From Clostridia bacterium (lineage in GTDB: Bacteria > Bacillota > Clostridia > Oscillospirales > CAG-272), in NCBI GenBank assembly GCA_017465885.1, contig JAFTVG010000022.1, forward strand, positions 1 to 64,000: a DNA stretch of 64,000 bases, in the 5' to 3' direction. The notes beneath the pieces were generated by a model. It was not told where the DNA came from and searched no databases. It was given only the letters and a program-made list of their open reading frames with translations. Of the stretch, positions 17,196 to 26,284 are shown piece after piece. A program made the translations under genes and the position numbers. Position 1 is the stretch's first letter. Each line of letters begins with the position of its first letter.

Positions 17196-18701
17196 TTATG
17201 CAAAGTTTGCAAGCAGGAAGCCTGCGGCTACGGCAGAACCGATAACGCCCGCCACGTTGGGGCCCATCGCGTGCATGAGCAGGTAGTTTGCGGGGTTTTC
17301 CTTCTGTCCCTGGATCTGAGCAACTCTTGCCGCCATGGGAACTGCGGAAACGCCTGCAGAACCGATCAAGGGGTTGACCTTGCCGCCGGTCAGCTTGCAC
17401 ATAATGTTACCGCCGATCAGGCCGCCTGCAGTAGAAAGCACGAATGCAGTCAAGCCGAGGATGATGATGAACAAGGTCTCAGCCTTTAAGAAGTTTTCGG
17501 CAGTTGCGGTTGCACCAACGGTAATACCGAGGAAGATGGTCACGATGTTCATCAGCTCGTTCTGTGCAGTTTTTGAGATACGCTCGGTGACGCCACAGGT
17601 AGTCAGCAGGTTACCAAACATCAGACAGCCAACCAGAGGTCCGGCGTCGGGAACGATGAGCACCACGGTGAAGGTAACAACGATGGGGAAGAGGATCTTT
17701 TCAAGCTTAGATACGGGACGCACGGCACCCATTACGATCTTTCTGTCCTTCTTGGAGGTGAGCAGCTTCATAACGGGGGGCTGGATCATGGGGATTAAAG
17801 CCATATAGGAGTATGCCGCAATGGCGATAGCACCCAGAAGGTGGGGAGCAAGGGTTTTGGTGACGAGAATTGCCGTAGGACCGTCTGCACCGCCGATGAT
17901 ACCGATGGAAGCCGCTTCCTGGGGGTTGAAGCCGAGGAAGAGTGCGCCAAAGAATGCGGCAAATACGCCAAACTGCGCAACGGCACCAAGAAGCAAGCTT
18001 TTGGGGTTTGCGATCAGAGGAGCAAAGTCGGTCATTGCACCGATACCGATGAAGATCAGGCAGGGATAGATGCCCAGCTTTACGCCCAGATACAGCAGGT
18101 CAAGTAGACCGCCGTTATGAACGATCATATCCCAGTCAAGACCGTCGCTGTTTAAGGTGATGGACTCGATGGACAGGGTGATCGCCTTATCGGAGCCAAG
18201 AGAACCGTCCGCATCGGCGGCGTAGATGGCATCCTTGTAGGAAAGAAGCAGATCAACGAGCTCCTGGCTTCCGTCCTCAATCTTTGAAAAATCAGCAGGC
18301 TCGGCATCGATTACCTTTGCGCCAACCAGATTGGTGTGCATTTCGGCAAGAACGTCGGCAAGCTTTGTGTCTTCGGTAAGCGCAGTGGGCTCACCTTCAT
18401 AATAGCCTTCTTCAATCATCACGTTCTGTACGTCGGCTATCACGACAGAAGTGTCTTCGCTGATAAACAGATTCATATGGAACATTTCGGTTCCGGGGAG
18501 GTTACCCAGCAGCATACCGATGGCAATGGGCAGAAGCAGAAGGGGTTCAAACTTCTTTGCAATTGCAAGATATACCAATCCGCAAACGATGGCAAACATT
18601 GCGATCACCTTGAGTACGTCAAAGAAATCGCCCAGAGCAATCAGTCGCGCAAAGCCGGTGGACTCCAGAAACGTTTTCAGCGTTTCAAGAATTTGAGCCA
18701 T
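17196..18701 (-). CDS. oadB: Na+-transporting carboxylic acid decarboxylase beta subunit
   Basis: This membrane protein decarboxylates carboxybiotin and exports Na+. Recognisable are FIGIGAMTDFAPLIANP near residue 217, GIIGGADGPTAI near 268 and GNLLTTCGV near 370. At 501 residues it is well above the usual 370-430. The extra length is an acidic, non-membrane stretch of about 125 residues (about 71-195) after GMLLGNLPG, between two helices. The rest looks intact. It is the fourth gene in transcription order, 25 nt before oadA. Confidence 0.9.
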   Translation of the reverse strand: MAQILETLKTFLESTGFARLIALGDFFDVLKVIAMFAIVCGLVYLAIAKKFEPLLLLPIAIGMLLGNLPGTEMFHMNLFISEDTSVVIADVQNVMIEEGYYEGEPTALTEDTKLADVLAEMHTNLVGAKVIDAEPADFSKIEDGSQELVDLLLSYKDAIYAADADGSLGSDKAITLSIESITLNSDGLDWDMIVHNGGLLDLLYLGVKLGIYPCLIFIGIGAMTDFAPLIANPKSLLLGAVAQFGVFAAFFGALFLGFNPQEAASIGIIGGADGPTAILVTKTLAPHLLGAIAIAAYSYMALIPMIQPPVMKLLTSKKDRKIVMGAVRPVSKLEKILFPIVVTFTVVLIVPDAGPLVGCLMFGNLLTTCGVTERISKTAQNELMNIVTIFLGITVGATATAENFLKAETLFIIILGLTAFVLSTAGGLIGGNIMCKLTGGKVNPLIGSAGVSAVPMAARVAQIQGQKENPANYLLMHAMGPNVAGVIGSAVAAGFLLANFA

Positions 18702-18748
18702 GTTGTAATTCCTTTCTTTTGTAGGTTACAATCCGGTTGATTGGTTGA

Positions 18749-19117
18749 TTACTTCAGAGAGCAGAGCAGATCGTCGGTCTGAACAGCGGCGCCCTTGGTC
18801 ACGTTTACAGAAGCAACGGTACCGTCCTGGGGAGCCTTGATCTCGTTTTCCATCTTCATAGCCTCGACAACCATCAGAGTGTCGTCCTTCTTAACTGCTT
18901 GTCCCTGTGCAACGTTGATCTTCAGAACGGTGCCGGGGAAGGGGGACTTCACTGCAACGGAGCCTGCGGCTGCGGCAGCCTTGGGAGCTGCCTTGGGTGC
19001 TGCTGCGGGAGCAGCGGCAACGGGTGCGGATACGGGAGTGACGGTGGCATCTGCAGCCACTTCTTCAACGACGACCTCGTAGGTATTGCCGTTTACGGTA
19101 ACACTGAATTTTCTCAT
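18749..19117 (-). CDS. Biotin carboxyl carrier protein of the decarboxylase
   Basis: This 122-residue protein has a short N-terminal region, an Ala/Pro-rich linker (about 30-52) and a biotinyl domain. The biotin site is EAMKMEN with Lys88. It shuttles carboxyl groups between the carboxyltransferases and the membrane beta subunit. Similar proteins are called MmdC, GcdC or the 1.3S transcarboxylase subunit; I leave the symbol open because the pump substrate is not proven. Third gene in the operon. Confidence 0.92.
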   Translation of the reverse strand: MRKFSVTVNGNTYEVVVEEVAADATVTPVSAPVAAAPAAAPKAAPKAAAAAGSVAVKSPFPGTVLKINVAQGQAVKKDDTLMVVEAMKMENEIKAPQDGTVASVNVTKGAAVQTDDLLCSLK

Positions 19118-19141
19118 AATTGTTATCTCCTTACTTCTTGA

Positions 19142-19507
19142 TTATTTCTTGTTCCAAGCGGCCTTAGCCGTCGTCTTTTTAAAGGAAACCACTCTGAAGG
19201 ACCCAACGGGCGCTTCAGTCATCACGGCAATTGCCGCAGTGATTGCCGCAACGATCTCTTCGCTTTCAACTGCGGCTTCTTCAACGGGTGCGGCAGTGGG
19301 TGCAGGAGTATCTTCTGCCGCCTGATCCTTCTTTGCGGCTGCCTTTTTGTCCTTTGCGGCAAATGCGGCACCGATGATCTGAAGGATCAGCATGATGATC
19401 AGCAGAACGGTAAAGACGACCAGCATACCCAGCACCATCGTGATGATACCGGTGGAAAACTTTTCGCCGAGAGTCAGCGATTCAAATAAAATAGTGGAAG
19501 GTTGCAT
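19142..19507 (-). CDS. Na+-pump decarboxylase gamma/delta-type subunit (OadG/MmdD-like)
   Basis: The 121-residue protein has one transmembrane helix near the N-terminus (about 20-46), an Ala/Lys/Glu-rich linker, and a C-terminal extension. GIITMVLGMLVVF fits the OadG_1 family. It ties the soluble carboxyltransferase to the membrane beta subunit. It is second in the operon and spaced 24 nt from each neighbour. Confidence 0.83.
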   Translation of the reverse strand: MQPSTILFESLTLGEKFSTGIITMVLGMLVVFTVLLIIMLILQIIGAAFAAKDKKAAAKKDQAAEDTPAPTAAPVEEAAVESEEIVAAITAAIAVMTEAPVGSFRVVSFKKTTAKAAWNKK

Positions 19508-19531
19508 TACTTTTCACCCTTTCCTTGCAAA

Positions 19532-20965
19532 TTACAGTGGAAGGTTGCCATGCTTCTTGTAAGGAGCCGTGGTGGCCTTGCCCGAAAGCATTTCAAGAGC
19601 AGCGGCAACGCGCATTCTCAACTGATCTGCGCTGATGATGTCGTCGATATCGCCGTTTCTTGCGGCGGTAACGGGAGAGCAGACCTTGCCCGTCCATTCA
19701 GCGGTAACTGCTTCCTTTTCAGCCATAGGATCTGCGGCAGATTTGATCTGCTCAGCATAGATGAACTCAACTGCCGCCTCGGTGGGCATAACGGAAATGC
19801 TTGCGGAGGGGGTAGCCAGAGCCACGTCAGCCCCCAGAGTCTTGGAGCCGAAGATGGTAAATACCGTACCGTAAGCCTTACCGGTCACCACGGTCACCTT
19901 TGCGGTGGTGGAAACGGCATATGCAGAAGCAAGTCTTGCAAGCTTGGTTGCAAAGGGCGCCTTCTCGCAGCAAGCGCAAGCGGCAGTGCCTTCGCAGTCA
20001 ACCAGAGTTACAACGGGAATGCTGAAGCTGTCGCAGAAGGAAACGAACTTCGCCGCCTTCTCTGCGCCCTTGGAGGTCAGCTTTCCGCCTGCGGCAACCA
20101 CACCCACGGTGATACCGCCGATGGAGGCGATGGTGGTAGCGGTTTCGGGAGCATAGCTCTTGGTCAGCTCTACGGCAGATCCGGCGTCAACCAGCTCAGC
20201 CACGATCTCAGCAAGCGCGCCCTCGCCCGAGATCAGACGGTTTGCGCTGTCGCCCACTTCGTTGTAGGCAGTTCCTTCCACGCTGTTGGAAGGGAAGAGG
20301 GTAACCAGCTTCTTTGCGGTGGCAACAGCCTCTTCTACGGTTGCGGTAACAACGGAAACAGCACCGTTTTCAGCGGCGTATGCCATCGAACCTGCGTTTT
20401 CAACGCCCTTTGCCTTCAGAGCAAAAGGAGAGGTGATATAAAGGGATGCGTCCTTTGCGCCGATCACTACGTCGAACATAGAAGCAACGGTAGCCATAGA
20501 GCCCGAGCAGGTGCCTGCGATAACGGCGATCTGGGGAATAACACCCGAAGCCTGCGCACTTGCTTTCATTATTGAGCCATAGCCGGACAGGGCGGCAACA
20601 CCCTCAAGTACCTTTGCTCCGGCAGAATCAAATACACCAATCACGGGAGCACCCGACTTCATCGCGGCGTCGTATACTGCAACGATCTTCTTTGCGTGCG
20701 CTTCGCTCATCGCACCCTTCATTCTCGAAAAGTCCTGAACAAAAGCAAAGACCAGCTTTCCGTCAATCGCACCATAGCCGGTTACAACGCCCTCAAATTC
20801 GTTTCCGGGCGCGTTGTCAAACTCGGTGGTCGCCTTCTTTACAAAGCGTCCAAGCTCCACGAACGTGCCGGCATCGAACAGGCTTGCAACGCGGTCGTAA
20901 GCGGTGCAACCGCCTGCGAGCAGGTCTTCATACTGTTCAAGAGTGTTCTGCTTGATTGTATTCAT
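19532..20965 (-). CDS. mmdA: Acyl-CoA carboxyltransferase, methylmalonyl-CoA decarboxylase alpha-like
   Basis: The 477-residue protein has the two crotonase-like halves of the carboxyltransferase family. FAFVQDFSRMKGAMSEAHAK near residue 73 matches the usual family motif VFSQDFTVFGGSLSEAHAxK with substitutions, and PQIAVIAGTCSGS near 143 and CGNLPL-type C-terminus are present. It transfers carboxyl from an acyl-CoA (methylmalonyl-CoA or a relative) to biotin. First gene of the Na+-pump operon. The gene symbol reflects family likeness; the acyl-CoA specificity (methylmalonyl, glutaconyl or malonyl) is not proven. GGAG precedes the ATG. Confidence 0.83.
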   Translation of the reverse strand: MNTIKQNTLEQYEDLLAGGCTAYDRVASLFDAGTFVELGRFVKKATTEFDNAPGNEFEGVVTGYGAIDGKLVFAFVQDFSRMKGAMSEAHAKKIVAVYDAAMKSGAPVIGVFDSAGAKVLEGVAALSGYGSIMKASAQASGVIPQIAVIAGTCSGSMATVASMFDVVIGAKDASLYITSPFALKAKGVENAGSMAYAAENGAVSVVTATVEEAVATAKKLVTLFPSNSVEGTAYNEVGDSANRLISGEGALAEIVAELVDAGSAVELTKSYAPETATTIASIGGITVGVVAAGGKLTSKGAEKAAKFVSFCDSFSIPVVTLVDCEGTAACACCEKAPFATKLARLASAYAVSTTAKVTVVTGKAYGTVFTIFGSKTLGADVALATPSASISVMPTEAAVEFIYAEQIKSAADPMAEKEAVTAEWTGKVCSPVTAARNGDIDDIISADQLRMRVAAALEMLSGKATTAPYKKHGNLPL

Positions 20966-21066
20966 AACAGTTTCTCCATTCCCGACAACAAATGTAATAT
21001 TTATAAAAATGCGGCGGTTGTCGACGTCCGCAAATCAAAAGGTCCTACGAACCCAATGTTGACACC

Positions 21067-21095
21067 ATTATACAACATTTCAGAAAAAATATCAA
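21067..21095 (-). promoter_or_regulatory. Promoter of the Na+-pump operon
   Basis: On the minus strand TTGATA and TATAAT are 17 nt apart, about 100 nt before mmdA. Just upstream, TTTTACGATAT occurs twice as a direct repeat (about 21112-21137), a possible regulator site. Confidence 0.72.
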
Positions 21096-21160
21096 GACGA
21101 AATTACAGATTTTACGATATTTTTTTACGATATCTTAAAAGTTTTCTTCGACTTAAATAT

Positions 21161-21189
21161 AAAAAAGCGTGCCTCCGATTTGGAGGCAC
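21161..21189 (-). terminator. Intrinsic terminator of the XRE regulator gene
   Basis: GTGCCTCC (21169-21176) pairs with GGAGGCAC (21182-21189), and on the minus strand the hairpin is followed by GCTTTTTTAT. Confidence 0.85.
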
Positions 21190-21225
21190 TAAAAAGATAT
21201 TTGATCGTAAAACGATATCCGGCGT

Positions 21226-22110
21226 TTATCTGGATCCAAATCTGTAATTTTCCTTGATGATGGCACAGCGGTACGCCGTTTCATAGTCCTCAAGTGCCTT
21301 ACTGTATCTTTCAAGATCCTCGTAGACCTCGAAAAGGAAGGGAGCGGTGAACTCGTTTTCCCGATCGACCACCGATAAGAGCAGCTCCTTGGCGCGCTCG
21401 TAATTAAAACGTGTTGCGGCAAGACGGGCGTTGAGGTGGATCCTGTAGCCCTCGTTTTTGAAGCGCACAATGTCATAGATCGCTACGGCACGGTCGATCT
21501 GGTTGTTTTCGATCAGGGTCTTTAACAGAACGTATAAAACGTATTCGTAAAAGTTGTCGGGCTCATAGGAAACTGCGGTAAGCAGTGAAATGGGAACGAT
21601 ATGGCTTTTGCTGGTGTACGCCTTGATAAGCTCCTTCATGAAGCAGATACGGCCTTCGTAAAACGCGGGGAATACCATCTGTTGCGCGTACTCCTCGGCT
21701 ATGTTTAAGTAGTCAAGAGCCCCGCGCAGATCGCTGTTTTCAAAGCGAAGAACGCCCTCTCTGTAAAAGCAGTCGTATAGGATCAAGGCAATCTCGTCGT
21801 TTTTGGGCAGATCACTTACAGAGGAAGCCAAGCGGATACACATACCGTATTTTTTATCGGCGTAGTATCCCTTGATCTCATCGACCAGCTCCTTGCCTTC
21901 CAGCTCCTTGACTGAACTCCCGCAATCAAAAAAAACGGAGGGGTCTACCTTTAGAACGCTTGCCATATGCTCAATAGTCTGCATTGAGGGAAGTGCCGCA
22001 CCGCGCTCGATCTGGCTGAGCATATTACGGGTCATAAACTCTCCTGCAAGATCCGATTGGGTCATACCGCGCTTTTTGCGCAAATATTTAATTTTTTCGC
22101 CCAGCGTCAT
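21226..22110 (-). CDS. XRE-family regulator with C-terminal helical repeat domain
   Basis: The N-terminus is a clear helix-turn-helix (MTLGEKIKYLRKKRGMTQSD onward, about residues 1-65). The remaining ~230 residues are helical with TPR-like pairs, as in Rgg/PlcR/PrgX-type or TPR-containing XRE regulators that can sense peptides. The protein is 294 residues from the ATG at 22110, preceded by GGAGGTG; a longer open frame upstream (to 22251) looks like untranslated leader. It lies upstream of the Na+-pump operon on the same strand, with a terminator in between, so it may control that operon, but this is only positional. Confidence 0.82.
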   Translation of the reverse strand: MTLGEKIKYLRKKRGMTQSDLAGEFMTRNMLSQIERGAALPSMQTIEHMASVLKVDPSVFFDCGSSVKELEGKELVDEIKGYYADKKYGMCIRLASSVSDLPKNDEIALILYDCFYREGVLRFENSDLRGALDYLNIAEEYAQQMVFPAFYEGRICFMKELIKAYTSKSHIVPISLLTAVSYEPDNFYEYVLYVLLKTLIENNQIDRAVAIYDIVRFKNEGYRIHLNARLAATRFNYERAKELLLSVVDRENEFTAPFLFEVYEDLERYSKALEDYETAYRCAIIKENYRFGSR

Positions 22111-22159
22111 AAAACACCTCCAAATGAACGATCGGCAACGAAACTTGTAACACAAAATG

Positions 22160-22188
22160 AGTATAACACTAAAATAGAAAAAAAGCAA
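22160..22188 (-). promoter_or_regulatory. Promoter of the XRE regulator gene
   Basis: On the minus strand TTGCTT and TATACT are 17 nt apart, 50 nt upstream of the start codon. Confidence 0.6.
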
Positions 22189-22251
22189 GGATTTTCTGCA
22201 AAACGATTGGGCATCAAAAGTCAAGAAACGGAGCCGGTCGACGCGCAACAA

Positions 22252-22645
22252 GCATACTCAAAGACTTGAAAATGTATTACGAAAAAAAGAAAGCAGAAGA
22301 ACGAGCAACCTATATTGGATCGATCAAAAGCAACATCAAGAGATGGCGGGATGCCCCAAAAAACGAAACAAACGAAGGGAAAAGCAGCGAATACAGGGCA
22401 AAAAATTCGATACAGTAAATTGTGCAAAATGCAAATTTTGTGCAATTGGGGGAATGGAAATTGGGGATGTGAAGAGCCGTTTGCCGTGCCGGTACAGGTT
22501 TTACTTGCCTTTTGTACTATGCCGTATACGCTCCGTATCTTGTTTACGAACAACCCGCCCGATACAAATTACAGCTTAGATTCCTGCACTTGCATCGGAC
22601 GGATTTGATTATTCGCTTATATTTTTTATTATTATGTTTTCAAAT
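22252..22645. other. Intergenic region without a recognised gene
   Basis: About 390 nt between the XRE regulator and a hypothetical membrane protein. Several open frames cross it but none has a good ribosome site or protein-like composition. I see no tRNA and no clear terminator. Confidence 0.5.
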
Positions 22646-23494
22646 TTACTCTATAGTTTTATCAGTGTTTGACACAACTTCGAAAAGCTCGTCGATCAGA
22701 TCATCTTTTTCGTCATTTGAAAGTTCTTTGGCTTTATTGTAGTCCTGTTCGCTTATTTTTTTCTTTTGAATTTTTGCGCCGCTGTCTCGCATCATCGCAT
22801 AGACCTCTGCGATCAACTGCTCATTGTTGTTGCACAGTTCCACAAAATCAATCCGCATACCGTCTGCAGTATGAAGATCCAAATAAACAAAGAAATGATT
22901 GTCATCCGGGCTGAAACCATAGTCAGTTTTCAAAATCAGGTCACCGTATAAAAGTTCCTTGGCGATATACTCGTCATTTGTTACAATCACTCGATTTTTT
23001 TCAAAACGCGTTGAGAAAAAATACGATAACGGGATCAGTATAATGATTTGTATGACTAGTGTTAAGCTTACAGCCTTTGCAAGAAGTCCCTTTTTTCTTT
23101 TCTTTTTGATTGCCATCCCGTCAAGAATCCACAGACGAGCCGGCAAAAATATCGGAAATTCCGCATCCGATATTAATGATACCAAAATGCAGAGTGCAAT
23201 CGCCATCGTCAAGTCTCTGACCGGCTCGCTGCATATCCATATTATACCATTTTTAAGCTGCTTGGCATGATCCGATGCATTAACCAAGATTACACTAAGA
23301 AAAGACGCAGGAAGTACGCTTATCAATAGCGAGAGTGTTACTTTCAGGATCTTTAACGGTAAAATATTGTCATCGATGCACCAAAATGAACGTTTATAGC
23401 GTTCTATTGCTTTATCCGACGGTGCAAATGAAAGCTTATAACATAAAAGTCCGATCAGCGCAATGCAAAGCAGTCGGCATATAACAATGTGCAT
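22646..23494 (-). CDS. Hypothetical multi-pass membrane protein
   Basis: I do not recognise this 282-residue protein. It shows about four hydrophobic helices: near the N-terminus (1-22), at about 48-72, about 88-108 and about 140-162 after a KKKRKK stretch. A hydrophilic C-terminal domain (about 165-282) ends in an acidic tail. GGAG precedes the ATG with good spacing. It lies downstream of the Ca2+ ATPase gene on the same strand, 70 nt away. Confidence 0.6.
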   Translation of the reverse strand: MHIVICRLLCIALIGLLCYKLSFAPSDKAIERYKRSFWCIDDNILPLKILKVTLSLLISVLPASFLSVILVNASDHAKQLKNGIIWICSEPVRDLTMAIALCILVSLISDAEFPIFLPARLWILDGMAIKKKRKKGLLAKAVSLTLVIQIIILIPLSYFFSTRFEKNRVIVTNDEYIAKELLYGDLILKTDYGFSPDDNHFFVYLDLHTADGMRIDFVELCNNNEQLIAEVYAMMRDSGAKIQKKKISEQDYNKAKELSNDEKDDLIDELFEVVSNTDKTIE

Positions 23495-23564
23495 TTTGCA
23501 TTTCTCCTCTTTTTGAATTCCTGACTTATTATATCATCAAAGAACCCGACTTGTCAATCAACTG

Positions 23565-26180
23565 TCAGTTAACCCTCTTTTTCAGCATCTTTATCGCAAT
23601 TCTGCGCAGCAGATCTATCGGAATCACTGTAAGTGAACAAGCGTTCACCAACAATAGTCCCTTAAAACTCAGTCCGCAGCAACGGAAAGTCTGCCCGCCA
23701 AAATATAGCATCAAAAGCTGTACAAGCACGATCACCGCCATAATAAGAATGAATAGCTTGTTTTTTGATAATCCTGCGCCAAGGTTGAGCCGCTCGCTTC
23801 TGGTGGTAAAGCAGATGGCAATGCCTGTGAAAATGAACAGCGCGAAAAAAGCAGTAAGGAGGTGCATCGGTTCTTTTTCATAGGAAAAAAGGGTGCGCAC
23901 TGTGTCCGATGCCAAAAATGAAGTACACAGTACGGTTCCGAAAACGCCCATAATCAGCGTTTGCCAAAGCATTCTTTTTGAAAGGATGGGCTCTTCCCTG
24001 CCGATCGGCTGTTCCTTCAGATACATCCGTAAGGGATATTCTCCCGCAAATGCAAGACCGCCGAGCGTATCCATAATAATGTTGACCCAAAGCATTTGGA
24101 TCACCGTGATGGGGCTTTCAATCCCGAGTATCTGCCCGAAAAAAGAAACGCCCACTGCACAAAGATTCATCGTCAGTTGGAATGTAATAAACTTTCTGAT
24201 GCTTTTAAAAATGGTGCGCCCGTAAAGGACAGCATTGACAATGGAGGATAGGTTGTTATCGAGAATGACGATATCGCCCGCCTCCTTTGCGATATCCGTA
24301 CCGCTTCCCATAGCAAAGCCCACGTCTGCCTTCTTCAAGGCAGGTGCATCGTTGATGCCGTCTCCCGTCATACCCACCACCATTCCTTGCTCCTTTGCAA
24401 GGCGAACAAGGCGGCTTTTATCCTTTGGAAGCGCTCTTGCAACCACGGCAATACGATTTAAAAGCGAAACAAGCTCCCGATCGCTTTTTACTGCAAGCTC
24501 TTCGCCGTCGATCACCAGATCCCGACCACCATCAAGAATGCCGCATTCCTTTGCAACAGCTCTTGCCGTATCCTTGCTGTCGCCCGTGATCATCACCACC
24601 GAAACACCGGCCCCTTGAAGGTCTTTTACTGCCTGTGGTGCAGATCTTCTCACACCGTCCTTCAAAACGGCAATGCAAAGGAAGGTCATCTCACCTGCGC
24701 GCTGTGGAGCATCCATACGTTCTGCCATGGCAAAGGCAACGATCCTGCAGGAGCGCTTTGAAAGGCGTGCGATCAGATCTTGCATATGACAGCGGTCAAA
24801 GCCCACCCTTTGCCCTCGCTGATCATAGCAGGAGCTACAAAACGGCAGGATCTTTTCGGGGGCTCCTTTGATATAAACGCCCTTATAGATTCCTGATCTG
24901 ACGCGGGCGCAGGAGTATTTATTCTTGCTTTCAAACAGGATCTTGTCATCAGCCTCGGGGATTTCCTTTTCGCAATTTAAAAATACTGCCAGCGCCTGCT
25001 CCGTAGGATTTCCACCCAAATAGCCTTTATCGGTCCTTTTACAAGAATTATTGATCAGCAACGAGCCTTCCAAAAGCACGGACAGCCCCTTTAGCGGACT
25101 TTTCCCGTTATATCGGCTTCCATCTCCAAAAACCAGCTCCTTGCATCTGAGCTTTCCCTCGGTCAGCGTGCCCGTCTTATCGGTGAAAAGAATATTGATG
25201 CTTCCCGCCGTTTCAATGCCTACCGGCTTTCTGACAAGCACCTGATCCTTCAGCATCCGCTTGATATTGGCGCTCAGCACCACCGAAATCATCATGGGAA
25301 GCCCCTCGGGAACTGCTACCACCACAACGGTAATGGCAATGGTGACCGCCTTCATCAGCGTCATTGCCACGTAGCGCAGATTTGACAGCCGCATCAAAAC
25401 GTCAGGGAGGACAAAATGCGCATCCACCACGAATTCACCGAATAAATAGGTCAACGCTACAAGCGCGGCCGCAAGATATCCGATTTTTGAAATAGTGGAA
25501 GCCAGCTTTGAAAGGCGGTTTTTCAGCGGACTTGGTTCGTCCTCCTGCTGGATCTCGCCTGCGATCTGACCGTAAAGACTATTCTGACCCACTGCCGTTA
25601 CCTGCATCAATCCTTCGCCCTCCACAATCAGACTTCCTGCAAAAAGAGAGTTCTTTGTTTCTGCGCCGTCCGCAGTCTTGGGTGCAGGGGCAGACTCTCC
25701 GTTGATCGCCGATTCGTCTACCTTCAGCATCCCCTTTATAAGCTTCCCGTCTGCGGCAATCATTTCACCGGGCGAAAGCAGAATCGCATCTCCCACTACC
25801 AACTCTTCGGCAGAGATCTCCCTTGCCGCGCCGTTTCTTAAAACGACAACGCGTCTGTTTTTTTGAGTCTCCTGCATTTTTTCAAACGCCTTTTCGCTTC
25901 CGTATTCAGACAGCGTGGAAACGATGGAGGAGATCAGCACGGCGATCACGATGCCTGCCGTTTCCACCCAATTGATATTTCGTATGGTAAAAAGCAGGTT
26001 TACACCCATAGCAATGAGTAAAACCCGTACGATGGGATCGTTCAAATTTTCAAAAAACCGCTTAAGGATGCTTTTTTTCTTTTTCTTTAAGTAAACGTTT
26101 TCACCGAACCGTGCCTTTGACGCCAGTACCTGCTCGTCATTCAGTCCTTTATATAAAGCGTCTCTGCTTCTCGTCATCAT
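23565..26180 (-). CDS. Cation-transporting P-type ATPase, Ca2+ (PMCA/SERCA-like) subfamily
   Basis: The 871-residue protein has the phosphorylation site DKTGTLTEGK (Asp334), the actuator motif INGESAP near residue 157, the hinge TGDGINDAPALKKADVGFAMG near 605, and about ten transmembrane helices. PEGLP in helix 4 is the IIA-type Ca2+-binding motif. It should export Ca2+ at the cost of ATP. I start at the ATG at 26180, because the upstream open frame has no fitting domain. It is the last gene of the leftward run that includes the SpoIID-domain protein and two ATP-grasp ligases. Confidence 0.92.
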   Translation of the reverse strand: MMTRSRDALYKGLNDEQVLASKARFGENVYLKKKKKSILKRFFENLNDPIVRVLLIAMGVNLLFTIRNINWVETAGIVIAVLISSIVSTLSEYGSEKAFEKMQETQKNRRVVVLRNGAAREISAEELVVGDAILLSPGEMIAADGKLIKGMLKVDESAINGESAPAPKTADGAETKNSLFAGSLIVEGEGLMQVTAVGQNSLYGQIAGEIQQEDEPSPLKNRLSKLASTISKIGYLAAALVALTYLFGEFVVDAHFVLPDVLMRLSNLRYVAMTLMKAVTIAITVVVVAVPEGLPMMISVVLSANIKRMLKDQVLVRKPVGIETAGSINILFTDKTGTLTEGKLRCKELVFGDGSRYNGKSPLKGLSVLLEGSLLINNSCKRTDKGYLGGNPTEQALAVFLNCEKEIPEADDKILFESKNKYSCARVRSGIYKGVYIKGAPEKILPFCSSCYDQRGQRVGFDRCHMQDLIARLSKRSCRIVAFAMAERMDAPQRAGEMTFLCIAVLKDGVRRSAPQAVKDLQGAGVSVVMITGDSKDTARAVAKECGILDGGRDLVIDGEELAVKSDRELVSLLNRIAVVARALPKDKSRLVRLAKEQGMVVGMTGDGINDAPALKKADVGFAMGSGTDIAKEAGDIVILDNNLSSIVNAVLYGRTIFKSIRKFITFQLTMNLCAVGVSFFGQILGIESPITVIQMLWVNIIMDTLGGLAFAGEYPLRMYLKEQPIGREEPILSKRMLWQTLIMGVFGTVLCTSFLASDTVRTLFSYEKEPMHLLTAFFALFIFTGIAICFTTRSERLNLGAGLSKNKLFILIMAVIVLVQLLMLYFGGQTFRCCGLSFKGLLLVNACSLTVIPIDLLRRIAIKMLKKRVN

Positions 26181-26284
26181 ATACCACCCGCTTTGCTTGT
26201 TCTGTGTATATGTATATTCAAATTCCCGGCAAATAAGCACGTTCAGAAAAAGAAAGCCCTGCCGTGGCTCGGCAGGGGATTTCA

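Noticed and set aside
19502..20575. 357-codon open frame opposite mmdA
   Set aside because: Composition is Gly/Cys/His-rich shadow coding; the minus-strand carboxyltransferase is clear.
23634..23660. GTGAACAAGCGTTCAC near 23640 as a third copy of the terminator palindrome
   Set aside because: It lies within the ATPase coding sequence and the centre differs, so it is probably chance.
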